A stretch of DNA of 39,506 nucleotides from the NCBI GenBank assembly GCA_016215105.1, contig JACRLJ010000019.1, positions 1 through 39,506 of the forward strand, in the 5' to 3' direction. The stretch is from Candidatus Hydrogenedentota bacterium. Its GTDB lineage: Bacteria; Hydrogenedentota; Hydrogenedentia; Hydrogenedentales; SLHB01. Under the pieces are notes generated by a model. It searched no databases. It was not told the DNA's origin and was given only the letters and a program-made list of their open reading frames with translations. The position numbers were made by a program, and so were the translations under genes. Positions 26,353-34,151 of this stretch are shown here, in pieces. How positions within the stretch are numbered: the first letter of the stretch is position 1; each line of letters begins with the position of its first letter.

Positions 26353-27612
26353 ATGCCAGAGAAAACCTTGACATACACGCAACGGATGAAGTGGTTTCAC
26401 GAGGCGCGGTTCGGAATGTTCATTCACTGGGGACTCTACTCACTCACGGAGCGCGGCGAATGGACCATGTTCGTGGAACGCATCCCCAAGAAGGATTATG
26501 CGAAACTCGCGAATCAATTCAACCCACGCAAGTTTGACGCTGATGCCTGGGCGGGGCTTGCCGCCGAAGCCGGGATGAAATACGTGGTGCTCACGACGCG
26601 CCACCATGATGGCTTCTGCCTGTTCGACAGCCAGGCCTCGGATTTCACGTCCGTGAAAACCCGCGCCAAACGGGATTTCGTCGCCGAATATGTGGCGGCA
26701 GTGCGCCGCGCCGGACTCAAAGTCGGATTCTACTACTCGCTGCTCGATTGGCGATTCCCCGGCTACTTCATGCCCGACAAACACCCCGAAAGCAAGGAAG
26801 CCATGGTGCAGCAGTACCACGCTCAGGTGAAAGAACTGATGTCCAACTACGGCAAGATCGACGTGCTCTGGTATGACGGACATTGGATGCCCAACTTTGT
26901 GGAGGGCGTAGATCTGCCGGCGTTCTGGCGCTCCGCCGAGGTCAACGCCATGGCGCGCAGCCTTCAGCCCCACATCCTCATCAACAACCGCTCCGGAATC
27001 GACGAAGACCTCGATACCCCGGAGCAGCACGTTACCGCCTCAAAAGCAGGCCGCGGTTGGGAGTCGTGCATGACCATGGGCGACTCCTGCGGCTGGGGAT
27101 ACATTCGCAACAACCCCAATATGAAAACCGAACCCCAGTTGCTCCAGCACCTCGTTACCGCGGCGGCGGGCGAAGGAAATCTCCTGCTCAATGTCGGCCC
27201 GAAACCCGATGGTTCGATCCGTGGCCGTGAACGAAAGCGCCTCAAGGCCATGGGAAAATGGATGAAAGTCAACGGCGAGGCCATCTACGGTTCCGAACGG
27301 TGTCCGCTCAGCGGCGGCATGCTGGGTTTGTGGACTGGGAAAGGCAAGACCGGATACTTCCACATCTTCCGCTGGCCCGGCGAAACCGCCGTCGTTCCGC
27401 TCGTCAAAACCAAAGCGGTCTCAGCAACGCTGCTGGCCACCGGCAAGAAAGTCCGCATCAAACAAGAGTACAACGGACGCCTGGTCCTGACCGGGCTGCC
27501 AAAAGACCCGCCCGATCCAAATGCGGCGGTCATCAAGATCGAGTTTGCGAGCAAGCCCCAGCCGATGGTGGAAGAAGACCGCGCGGCGTGGCTCGACGGA
27601 AAAGCGAAGTAA
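26353..27612 (+). CDS. GH29 alpha-L-fucosidase, apparently cytoplasmic
   Basis: The 419-residue protein starts at ATG 26353 behind AAGGAGA. It begins directly with the GH29 barrel (MKWFHEARFGMFIHWGLYSL), has HHDGF at 84-88, and the likely nucleophile Asp175 in VLWYDGHW. The C-terminal part is a short beta domain. It retains the stereochemistry and releases alpha-linked L-fucose. The acid/base residue varies in this family and could not be fixed by eye. No signal peptide is present, unlike the GH2 and GH42-like enzymes in this window, so it probably acts on imported oligosaccharides. It is cotranscribed with the acyl-CoA ligase upstream and the HAD phosphatase 21 bp downstream. Confidence 0.9.
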   Translation: MPEKTLTYTQRMKWFHEARFGMFIHWGLYSLTERGEWTMFVERIPKKDYAKLANQFNPRKFDADAWAGLAAEAGMKYVVLTTRHHDGFCLFDSQASDFTSVKTRAKRDFVAEYVAAVRRAGLKVGFYYSLLDWRFPGYFMPDKHPESKEAMVQQYHAQVKELMSNYGKIDVLWYDGHWMPNFVEGVDLPAFWRSAEVNAMARSLQPHILINNRSGIDEDLDTPEQHVTASKAGRGWESCMTMGDSCGWGYIRNNPNMKTEPQLLQHLVTAAAGEGNLLLNVGPKPDGSIRGRERKRLKAMGKWMKVNGEAIYGSERCPLSGGMLGLWTGKGKTGYFHIFRWPGETAVVPLVKTKAVSATLLATGKKVRIKQEYNGRLVLTGLPKDPPDPNAAVIKIEFASKPQPMVEEDRAAWLDGKAK

Positions 27613-27633
27613 CTGGCAGACAGGGGGCAGACC

Positions 27634-28401
27634 GTGTCCAGGTGGAAGGCGCTATCGCTTGACCTCGACGGCACATTATTGTCGAACGATAACTCCATTT
27701 CCGTTGAATCGCTTCAGGCCATTCGAGAACTGAACGCGAAGGGCTGCCGCATAATCATTTCCACGGCAAGGCCCCTTCGCGCGGTAACGCCGATTCTGCC
27801 CGGCTGGTTCGGTTCGTTCTACTGGATCACCTGCAACGGCGCATGGATTCTGCGAGACGGCGCCGTGCTCCACCGAAACGAGATTCCCCGCGCCGAAGCC
27901 CGCCGCATGGTCGAGACGTTCCTCCAGCACGATTTGTGGGTCCAAATCGAAGCCGACGACATCTATTACAGCGACAAACCACCGTTGTTCGGCTTTCCCG
28001 CCGATTGTCCGCCGTTGAGCGCCTTTCAGTCCGGAGACGCGTGCAAATTGCTCGTTACGATTTCGTCGCCGAACGAACTCTGCAAACTTCGCGCGTTGAT
28101 ACCCGATACGCTTTCGATGGTCGTCACCAACGGCGGCGCGCTCGCGCAGATATCCCGGCGCGATTGTGGAAAGCTCGATGCGGTGCGATTCGTTCTCGAC
28201 TCCGAGCGGATCGATATCGCCGATCTGATCGCCTTCGGTGACGACAACAACGACATCGAGTTGATTAAGGCCGCGGGGATGGGTGTCGCCATGCGCAATG
28301 CGACCGCCGAGGTCCTCAGCGTCGCCGATCATGTCACGAAATCCAACGACGACGACGGCGTCGGCTTGTTTCTCCGGGACCTCTTAGCAAACTGGCCCTG
28401 A
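27634..28401 (+). CDS. HAD-superfamily IIB (Cof-type) phosphatase
   Basis: The start is GTG 27634 behind GGGGG, giving 255 residues. Motif I is SLDLDGTLL with the nucleophile and acid/base aspartates, motif II is in IIISTARPL, and motif IV is GDDNNDIELIKAAG. The type IIB cap lies between. The lysine of motif III is probably in DCGKLDAVRF. Such enzymes dephosphorylate sugar phosphates and other small metabolites; substrate is not predictable. Its place behind a fucosidase suggests sugar-phosphate handling, which is inference. Confidence 0.9.
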   Translation: MSRWKALSLDLDGTLLSNDNSISVESLQAIRELNAKGCRIIISTARPLRAVTPILPGWFGSFYWITCNGAWILRDGAVLHRNEIPRAEARRMVETFLQHDLWVQIEADDIYYSDKPPLFGFPADCPPLSAFQSGDACKLLVTISSPNELCKLRALIPDTLSMVVTNGGALAQISRRDCGKLDAVRFVLDSERIDIADLIAFGDDNNDIELIKAAGMGVAMRNATAEVLSVADHVTKSNDDDGVGLFLRDLLANWP

Positions 28402-28432
28402 CGTTTGGGAGCGCCCGCGAGCGAAAACAGGA

Positions 28433-28520
28433 GAACTCCGGCGGGCTTACGGGCAAGGACCGTGGGCTAAGACTTAGTTGTGGCCCTTGTGACGTGTTTC
28501 CGTTACACCCGCCGGAGTTC
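28433..28520. repeat. Large inverted repeat with structured 62-nt loop
   Basis: GAACTCCGGCGGG at 28433-28445 is exactly inverted at 28508-28520. The loop contains further potential pairs, including CTAAG/CTTAG and CAAGG/CCTTG. It lies at the 3' side of both flanking genes, so it is not a leader. It could be a small palindromic mobile element or a transcript-stabilising structure. The other part of 28402-28836 shows no gene. Confidence 0.65.
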
Positions 28521-28836
28521 GCTCAAACAACTCGTTATCCGATTATCCGTGCTTCGTGGACAGCGTAGATCGGCTTTCCGCTTTCGTGACGTTTCTTCAC
28601 CGCAGTGTGCCGGATGTTGCTTCTCTGACAGGGACATCCGGGCCATTGGAAGACACGGGAACCCAACAACGAGAAGACCGGCGCTATGGAATCTTAGTGC
28701 GGGGGGATCGGCGCAACCATTCGGAAAACGGGACCCGCGACATAGATTGCTCTCCATGCTGTGGTGGACCCCGACGGCCGCCAGTTGTCTGTGCGCTCAA
28801 TTACTATACCCACAACAGAGGCGTCCGTTACGGGAC

Positions 28837-28876
28837 AAAAGCAAGAGTCCCCGCGGTTTCCCGCAGGGACTCTTGC
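28837..28876 (-). terminator. Rho-independent terminator of the porin gene
   Basis: On the minus strand an 11-bp perfect stem (GCAAGAGTCCC with GGGACTCTTGC, extended by GCGG/CCGC inside) is followed by TTTT. It lies about 30 nt after the porin stop. Confidence 0.8.
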
Positions 28877-28907
28877 AAACCGTTTCTAGATGCCTTGTAC
28901 CAAGACG

Positions 28908-30491
28908 CTAGAACTTGATCTCGGCCTCGAAGAAGATGCTATCGGCGTCACTATTGCCGCTGCCGCCGTTGAAGCCCAGGCCATTGGCGCCGCTATAGTT
29001 GCCGTCAGACAGACCGTCGCCGATGAACTGGTGCGCATACGCCAGCATGAAGCACAAGTCCTCGCTGTAATGATACTTTCCGATCAGGCCAACTTCGAAA
29101 CTCAGGTCCGAACTGTTGGTCTGATCCCAAAAACTAAGCGCCGGAGCGATCGGTACGCGGAACCGGCCCACATTGAACGTGCGCGGAGTCGAAAACGCAG
29201 ACAGCGTCTCGAAGTACGAAAGCATAAGGATTGCTTCGGTAGCCTCGGTCGGCTTGCACGATGCGCCCGCGCGAAGCACCCACGCATTGGACAAGTTCGA
29301 CGTCGTCCCATCGTCAAAAATCGCGTTGTATTCCCAGCTCGTGAACAAGCGGTTAAAGCTCACGCTCGCCTTGGGACGGTCAAACGGATTCAGCCACTTC
29401 CAGAAACTGATATCGCGGTTGTCCTCGCCACCCAAATAGGCCGCGCCCAAGTACACGCGGGGTGAATAGTTCATGTCGAACGTGTAACCCACTTCCAGGT
29501 TCCCGCCCCAGTTGCCGTCATAGTTGGCGCCCTGGTCGCCGTACGTGAACGGCTTGAACAAAATGCCCACCTGGTCGGCGTTGCCAAATTGGTACGCCAG
29601 TTCGGCGTTGTAGTCAAAACTTCCATACGTGCCGGCTCCGCGGAGGCCAATGGTATGCAAGTTGGTGACATCGTAATCGTCGATACCCGCAATGTCCTCA
29701 ACCCACTCCGGGAACCATGCAAAGTTCGTGTCGTTCAGCCGGCGCGCGTCGCGAACTAACAGCCAGTACGCATCGAGCGTAAGGTTCTCGATACCTTTGT
29801 AGCTGCCATATATACCGTAGAAATCGACATCACCGTCCTGCTCGAGCGGCGAATTCTCGACCAGCTTCGACCACCACGCGTCCACGCTGAATTGATCGGT
29901 CGCATAGGTCAGGCGAACCGCGTCAAAGGACCGCTTCCAGATGCCCGCCACCGAACCGCCCGTGCCCACGAGCCATTCGTTACCAAAGCTCAGCTCCTGA
30001 CGTCCGATGCGCGCGCGCAATGGATAGCCGAACATCTCGCGCGCTTCAATGTACCCTTGGTGCAGATCCACGTCGTTCAAGGTCGGCACATTGCGAAAAT
30101 CGAAGCCCGTGATGTAGTTCGACCGGAAATCCGTGCCCCACAGGCCATAGCTGTCGAACTCGATGAACGCGCTGACTTCATTCGTGAAATCCGCCCGGAC
30201 GTTCAGGCGCGTCAACTGCTCGATATTCGTCAGGTCATTGGAACGGTCTTCGTTCCAGCTGTAAATACTCGTTACCGTATTGCCACCAATCCGATCACCG
30301 ATCGCGCGCGCCGGCAAGAAAAAGCCCGGCCAACGAACTTCCACGGGACCCGGGGAAGCAAACCCGTTCATAAGATAATTGCCCCGGATCTTAATCGACC
30401 CGCCCACCACGACATTCTGCAGCTCCGCCGCCGCAGGCAATGCCGCGACGATAAACGCCACCGCAAGTAATATGGTTAGACTCTTACGCAT
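28908..30491 (-). CDS. Outer-membrane beta-barrel protein, alginate-export/porin type
   Basis: The 527-residue protein starts at ATG 30491 with GAAGGAGG 9 bp upstream. The signal peptide is MRKSLTILLAVAFIVAALPAAA. The mature part consists of alternating amphipathic strands rich in Tyr, Trp, Asp and Asn and ends in FEAEIKF, a C-terminal phenylalanine as used by the outer-membrane assembly machinery. Segments such as ARIGRQELSFGNEWLVG and FDAVRLTYATDQFSVDAWW are typical of the alginate-export (AlgE-like) family, although other substrates are possible. This implies an outer membrane. A strong terminator follows the gene, so it is probably monocistronic. Confidence 0.85.
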   Translation of the reverse strand: MRKSLTILLAVAFIVAALPAAAELQNVVVGGSIKIRGNYLMNGFASPGPVEVRWPGFFLPARAIGDRIGGNTVTSIYSWNEDRSNDLTNIEQLTRLNVRADFTNEVSAFIEFDSYGLWGTDFRSNYITGFDFRNVPTLNDVDLHQGYIEAREMFGYPLRARIGRQELSFGNEWLVGTGGSVAGIWKRSFDAVRLTYATDQFSVDAWWSKLVENSPLEQDGDVDFYGIYGSYKGIENLTLDAYWLLVRDARRLNDTNFAWFPEWVEDIAGIDDYDVTNLHTIGLRGAGTYGSFDYNAELAYQFGNADQVGILFKPFTYGDQGANYDGNWGGNLEVGYTFDMNYSPRVYLGAAYLGGEDNRDISFWKWLNPFDRPKASVSFNRLFTSWEYNAIFDDGTTSNLSNAWVLRAGASCKPTEATEAILMLSYFETLSAFSTPRTFNVGRFRVPIAPALSFWDQTNSSDLSFEVGLIGKYHYSEDLCFMLAYAHQFIGDGLSDGNYSGANGLGFNGGSGNSDADSIFFEAEIKF

Positions 30492-30859
30492 TCGCGTAAT
30501 CCTCCTTCAGGTAGTAGTGCGATACGGGACCCCGCCCGCCGCAGTAGCCAGCCGCGCCACGTGATATGGATTGATTCGGCTGCTTCCAATGATTCCCAAA
30601 CATATGATGTGCGTTATGTAAACACCGCCGTTGGCGATGATCCTGGAGGCGCGTCGCGCAATGGGTTTCCTCCCTCCTTTCCTCTCCTGGATACGGATCA
30701 CCCGCAGTGGAATTGGCTCCTCTCCGCTATCTCCCCGTGTCCCCGCGCCACAGACGGCTCACCCGCGCGCGCCGGACCGTGAAGTACTCCCCGTCAAACT
30801 ACCCAAACCAGTTTCTCCGTCGAAAAACCTAGCACACACTGGCCGAAGGATCAAGACCC
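30492..30859. other. Gene-free upstream region of the porin gene
   Basis: This stretch presumably holds the porin promoter on the minus strand, but no convincing -35/-10 pair was found. No coding frame or repeat was recognised. Confidence 0.5.
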
Positions 30860-30902
30860 AAAAAAAGGCGGCCTGCGATCCTGCATCGAAGACACGACCG
30901 CC
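30860..30902 (-). terminator. Rho-independent terminator of the isomerase gene
   Basis: On the minus strand GGCGG and CCGCC form the outer stem, CGAT and ATCG an inner one, and seven T residues follow at once. It begins 43 nt after the isomerase stop. A second small palindrome (GCGCGC, 7-nt loop, GCGCGC) overlaps the stop codon at 30927-30945. Confidence 0.75.
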
Positions 30903-30944
30903 AACGTGTCATTTTGAGCGCTAGAGGCGCGCTGCCCGTGCGCG

Positions 30945-31868
30945 CTAATCGGCAAAGGCATCGCGGAGATAGCACAACGACTCGCGCAACGCCGGTTCGA
31001 GCAGATGGTCCGTATAGTCCCGGCCGGTCTTCGGCCCGCCAATTTCGAGGTACCCGATGATCTCGTCTTCGGGAATGCGCGCCGCATTGGTCCGAAGCAT
31101 CTCCCGTACGGACGGGATGTCAACGACGCCCCGTGCGCGCTCCTGCCCGGAAAACCCAAAGGTGGAACTAAAGCGCGCATCGGTATTATTGAGGTGAATC
31201 TCCGCGAGATAGGGCAGCGCGCATTCGAGAAGCCGCATCGGTTCGTGGATAACCGCGCCACTCCCATCCGCGTATCCGTGCGACACGTCCGCGCAATAGC
31301 CAACTGGAACCGTATCGGCGTTCGCGCGGTGGTGCGCCAGCAGGTCCTCCGCCATCGCTTCAATTTCGTTCGGAAGGGTCGGCGGTTCAGCCAGGCACGA
31401 CATCGGCTCCATCGTCAACCGTTCGAGGCCGCGGTGCTTCGCGTAGGCCATGAGCTCCTTCATATGCCGCAGATAGCACGCCGTACCCGCAATCTTGTGG
31501 TCAATGTGGTCTCTCAAGACCGCTCCCGGATTGGAGCCGACCGATCGCGCGCCCACGATACCGCCCACCTCGATTAACCGCTCATAGTTACGCCGCGCCA
31601 CGTCCGCCCAGCCCGTCTCGCTCCGAAAGAATCCCCCCAACTCCCGATGAGCCGTAAACACGCTGGAAATGGCTATGCCGTGGTCCGCTGCCTGCCGGCG
31701 CAGCTCCAGAAAATACGCGTCCGGCAATTGGTAAAGTTCGAAGAAGGTCCCGAGTTGAAGATGGTGTATTCCCTCGTCGGCCATGATACGGAACAACCAC
31801 GCATACGAATACCGATACTCGATGGGATCGGCCTTCACGCCAAGCGTAAGCCGTAACGTGTCACTCAC
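30945..31868 (-). CDS. Sugar phosphate isomerase/epimerase-like TIM-barrel protein
   Basis: The most likely start is GTG 31868 (VSDTLRLTLGVKADP), with GAGGGA about 8-10 bp upstream; the frame is open to 31976, but that part is not protein-like. The 307 residues match the AP-endonuclease-2 (xylose-isomerase-like) barrel. Probable metal ligands are Glu in RLTMEPMS, Asp and His in GYCADVSHGY, and Glu in YLEIGGPK. Such enzymes interconvert keto- and aldo-sugars or epimers; substrate unknown. It is divergent from the methyltransferase gene with 145 bp between them. Confidence 0.85.
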   Translation of the reverse strand: MSDTLRLTLGVKADPIEYRYSYAWLFRIMADEGIHHLQLGTFFELYQLPDAYFLELRRQAADHGIAISSVFTAHRELGGFFRSETGWADVARRNYERLIEVGGIVGARSVGSNPGAVLRDHIDHKIAGTACYLRHMKELMAYAKHRGLERLTMEPMSCLAEPPTLPNEIEAMAEDLLAHHRANADTVPVGYCADVSHGYADGSGAVIHEPMRLLECALPYLAEIHLNNTDARFSSTFGFSGQERARGVVDIPSVREMLRTNAARIPEDEIIGYLEIGGPKTGRDYTDHLLEPALRESLCYLRDAFAD

Positions 31869-32013
31869 CTCGTTGTTCCCTCGCTTGGTTCTCGCAAGAC
31901 ATGCGTCGGGCCGGCGTGCAACGGCATCCTTGCATATGCGGCGAAAGTCTGTCAAGAATAGGCCCGCTGAAAACAATGGCGGGCGCCGCGCGGATCGGCG
32001 AGATCGGAAGACG

Positions 32014-32772
32014 ATGGACGCGAAACAACGCTTCTCGGACCGGGTTGAGCACTATATCAAGTACCGCCCCAGCTACCCGCCGCAAATCATTGACCTGCTT
32101 GGCGCCGAGCTGGGCCTCCAGCCGACGTGGGCCGTTGCCGACGTCGGCTCCGGTACGGGTATCTTGACGGATCTCCTTCTCCGTACCAACGTGCGCGTGT
32201 ACGCCGTCGAGCCCAACCGCGAAATGCGGGAAGCGGCGGAACGCCTCCTCGCGGCCCGTCCGAATTTCCACAGCGTGAACGGCGCTGCGGAAGCGACAAC
32301 TCTCGAACCCTCCAGCGTGGATCTCGTCACCGCGGGTCAAGCGTTTCACTGGTTCGACGGAGACAAAACCCGCGCCGAATTCACGCGCATTCTCAAACCG
32401 GATGGTAACGTCCTCTTGGTCTGGAACGACCGGAAAACGGCCTCCACACCGTTCCTCGAGGCGTACGATCACCTGTTGCGGACACGCGGCCTGGACTACG
32501 AACAGGTAAACCACCGGAATGTCGATCACACGCGCCTGCTCCGGTTCTTTGGCGCCGAGGGGTATCGAGAAGCGGTGTTTCCAAACGCGCAGCATTTCGA
32601 CTGGGAAGGATTGCGGGGACGCGCCCTGTCATCGTCATACGTGCCCCCCGAAGGCCATCCCAAACACGCCACCTTCATGGACGGCCTGGCCGAACTGCAT
32701 CGAACATACCAAAAGGACAGCTTCGTCCGCTTCGATTACGACACGCGGGTGTATTACGGAAGACTGTCCTGA
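32014..32772 (+). CDS. Class I SAM-dependent methyltransferase
   Basis: From ATG 32014, with GGAAG just upstream, the product has 252 residues. Motif I is VADVGSGTG at 41-49, followed by the acidic end of strand two (VYAVEPNREM), and then DLVTAGQAFHWFD. This layout is that of small-molecule methyltransferases of the Methyltransf_11/25 kind. The substrate is unknown. The open frame extends far upstream into the divergent isomerase gene, but without methyltransferase-like sequence. It converges on rplL with a shared terminator. Confidence 0.88.
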   Translation: MDAKQRFSDRVEHYIKYRPSYPPQIIDLLGAELGLQPTWAVADVGSGTGILTDLLLRTNVRVYAVEPNREMREAAERLLAARPNFHSVNGAAEATTLEPSSVDLVTAGQAFHWFDGDKTRAEFTRILKPDGNVLLVWNDRKTASTPFLEAYDHLLRTRGLDYEQVNHRNVDHTRLLRFFGAEGYREAVFPNAQHFDWEGLRGRALSSSYVPPEGHPKHATFMDGLAELHRTYQKDSFVRFDYDTRVYYGRLS

Positions 32773-32777
32773 AAGAA

Positions 32778-32809
32778 CGATGGGAGCCTCCCGAAGGAAG
32801 CTCCCATCG
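32778..32809. terminator. Bidirectional terminator between methyltransferase gene and rplL
   Basis: A 10-bp perfect stem CGATGGGAGC/GCTCCCATCG with an inner TCC/GGA pair lies 6 bp after the methyltransferase stop and 24 bp after the rplL stop. The minus strand continues with TTCTTTC. It ends the rplJL transcript before any rpoB gene could be reached. Confidence 0.75.
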
Positions 32810-32832
32810 ACAAACACTCAATAACGCGAGGC

Positions 32833-33213
32833 TTACTTGCCCTTCAATTCGACGGTCGCGCCCACGGCTTCGATCTTCGCCTTGATCGCCTTCGCCTCTT
32901 CGTCGTTCACGCCCTCTTTGATCGGCTTCGGAGCGCCGTCTACCAGGTCCTTGGCTTCCTTCAGGCCCAAGCCCGTGATCGCGCGCACTTCCTTGATCAC
33001 CTGAATCTTCTGCGAACCGGCGTCCTTCAAAATCACGTCGAAAGAGGTCGGAGCCTCTTCGACCGCCGCCGCGGCAGGCGCTGCGCCGGCCATCATCATC
33101 GGGGCCGCCGCCGTCACGCCAAACTTCTCTTCCAACGCCTTTACCAACTCGCTCAACTCGAGCACCGTCAGGCCGGCGATTTGATCGATAATCCCATTCA
33201 ACTTGTCAGACAT
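32833..33213 (-). CDS. rplL: 50S ribosomal protein L7/L12
   Basis: The 126-residue protein has the N-terminal dimerisation helix region ([28 protein letters not shown]), an Ala-rich hinge ([16 protein letters not shown]), and the C-terminal factor-binding domain with [24 protein letters not shown]. It forms the ribosomal stalk with L10 and recruits elongation factors. It follows rplJ by 48 bp and ends at the terminator at 32778-32809. Confidence 0.98.
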   Translation of the reverse strand: MSDKLNGIIDQIAGLTVLELSELVKALEEKFGVTAAAPMMMAGAAPAAAAVEEAPTSFDVILKDAGSQKIQVIKEVRAITGLGLKEAKDLVDGAPKPIKEGVNDEEAKAIKAKIEAVGATVELKGK

Positions 33214-33261
33214 TGTCCGTTATTCCTCTTATCCATCATGCGGCATACGCGCCACACTGGG

Positions 33262-33798
33262 TTATGCGGCCGCGCCGCTTTCTTCCTTCTGTTTCCGAAT
33301 CTGATCCAGTACGTTGACCATGTTCCGCGGAAGCGCATTGAGCACTCCAACGAAATTGCGCAACGGAGCGGCAATCGTTCCAACCACTTGGCCCAGCAAC
33401 GCCTGGCGCGAAGGCAAATTCGCCAGCGCATCCAACTGCTCCCGTGATATCACGACGCCATCCAGAATACCGCCGACCATTTCGACGTTCTTCACGTCTT
33501 TCCCAAAATCCTTCAGAATCTTGGAAGGGGCCGCGGGATCGTCCGAGAACGCCCACGCCGTAGGTCCGTCCAAAAAGGCGGACGCGGCCGAGTAACCAAG
33601 CTCATCGAGCACACGCATGGCCAAGGTGTTCTTGTACACCTTCAACCGCACGTTGCTGTCGCGCAGCTTCTTGCGCAAGTCAGATACCTGACCCGCATTA
33701 ATCCCGACGTACTTCGTCATCACGATAATCGAACTGCTCTGGATTCGCTCCTTCAGTTCCGCAATCGCATCAATCTTGTCTTGTGTTGGCAAGCACAT
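33262..33798 (-). CDS. rplJ: 50S ribosomal protein L10
   Basis: The 178-residue protein begins MCLPTQDKIDAIAELKERI and has the rRNA-binding segment VRLKVYKNTLAMRVL and the C-terminal helix (VGVLNALPRNMVNVLDQIRKQKE) that binds L7/L12 dimers. GGGAGG lies only 3-4 bp before ATG 33798; a TTG at 33792 has better spacing and is an alternative. Upstream are its own promoter, an L10 leader and an attenuator hairpin, indicating feedback control by the L10-L12 complex. Confidence 0.97.
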   Translation of the reverse strand: MCLPTQDKIDAIAELKERIQSSSIIVMTKYVGINAGQVSDLRKKLRDSNVRLKVYKNTLAMRVLDELGYSAASAFLDGPTAWAFSDDPAAPSKILKDFGKDVKNVEMVGGILDGVVISREQLDALANLPSRQALLGQVVGTIAAPLRNFVGVLNALPRNMVNVLDQIRKQKEESGAAA

Positions 33799-33970
33799 TC
33801 ACCTCCCTTCGACACATAAAATAAATCGCCCCGCGCGGTCGTTCAGACAGCGCGGGACGATGATGTTTACACTCTGCAAAATCGGTCCGCGGTCTCGGCT
33901 GGCAACTTTAAGGCCTCACGGCCACCGGCTGTCTCTGACACGCACGACAGGGCTATCCTGTCTCGTAACG
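33799..33970 (-). ncRNA. L10 leader RNA (autoregulatory 5' UTR of rplJL)
   Basis: The core at 33933-33891 reads GACAGCCGGTG, then a GGCC-GTGA-GGCC hairpin, CTTAAA, and later CAGCCGAGAC, matching the conserved layout of the L10 leader to which the L10-L12 complex binds. It lies between the promoter at 33976-34005 and rplJ. The terminator-like hairpin downstream in the same leader suggests control by premature termination. Confidence 0.8.
33813..33861 (-). terminator. Attenuator hairpin in the rplJ leader
   Basis: On the minus strand ATCGTCCCGCGC (33861-33850) pairs with GCGCGGGGCGAT (33836-33825) with one G-T pair and a 13-nt loop, followed by TTATTTTATG. This intrinsic-terminator shape lies between the L10-binding core and the rplJ ribosome site. 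Confidence 0.75.
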
Positions 33971-33975
33971 GGTGT

Positions 33976-34005
33976 AGTCTACCGGAACGCGCCCCGCGCC
34001 GTCAA
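33976..34005 (-). promoter_or_regulatory. Promoter of rplJL
   Basis: On the minus strand TTGACG (34005-34000) and TAGACT (33981-33976) are 18 bp apart. Its presence explains how rplJL can be expressed without an upstream rplKA. Confidence 0.6.
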
Positions 34006-34085
34006 ATTGCCCTGTGACTCCGCGGCTCGCCCGGGAAACCGTGTTACTATGGAGCCATCAGCCGTTTCGGTTTGTCGTGCTCTTC

Positions 34086-34114
34086 TTACATCGTGTTTTC
34101 TCTATTTTTACTAT
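34086..34114 (+). promoter_or_regulatory. Possible promoter of the membrane glycosyltransferase gene
   Basis: TTACAT at 34086-34091 and TACTAT at 34109-34114 are 17 bp apart in a locally AT-rich stretch, about 38 bp before the ATG. Confidence 0.4.
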
Positions 34115-34151
34115 CGCCATGATCGATGCAGAAAAAGAGATGACGTGACGA

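Noticed and set aside
31783-32013. N-terminal extension of the methyltransferase
   Set aside because: It overlaps the divergent isomerase gene and has no methyltransferase-like sequence; ATG 32014 fits the family.
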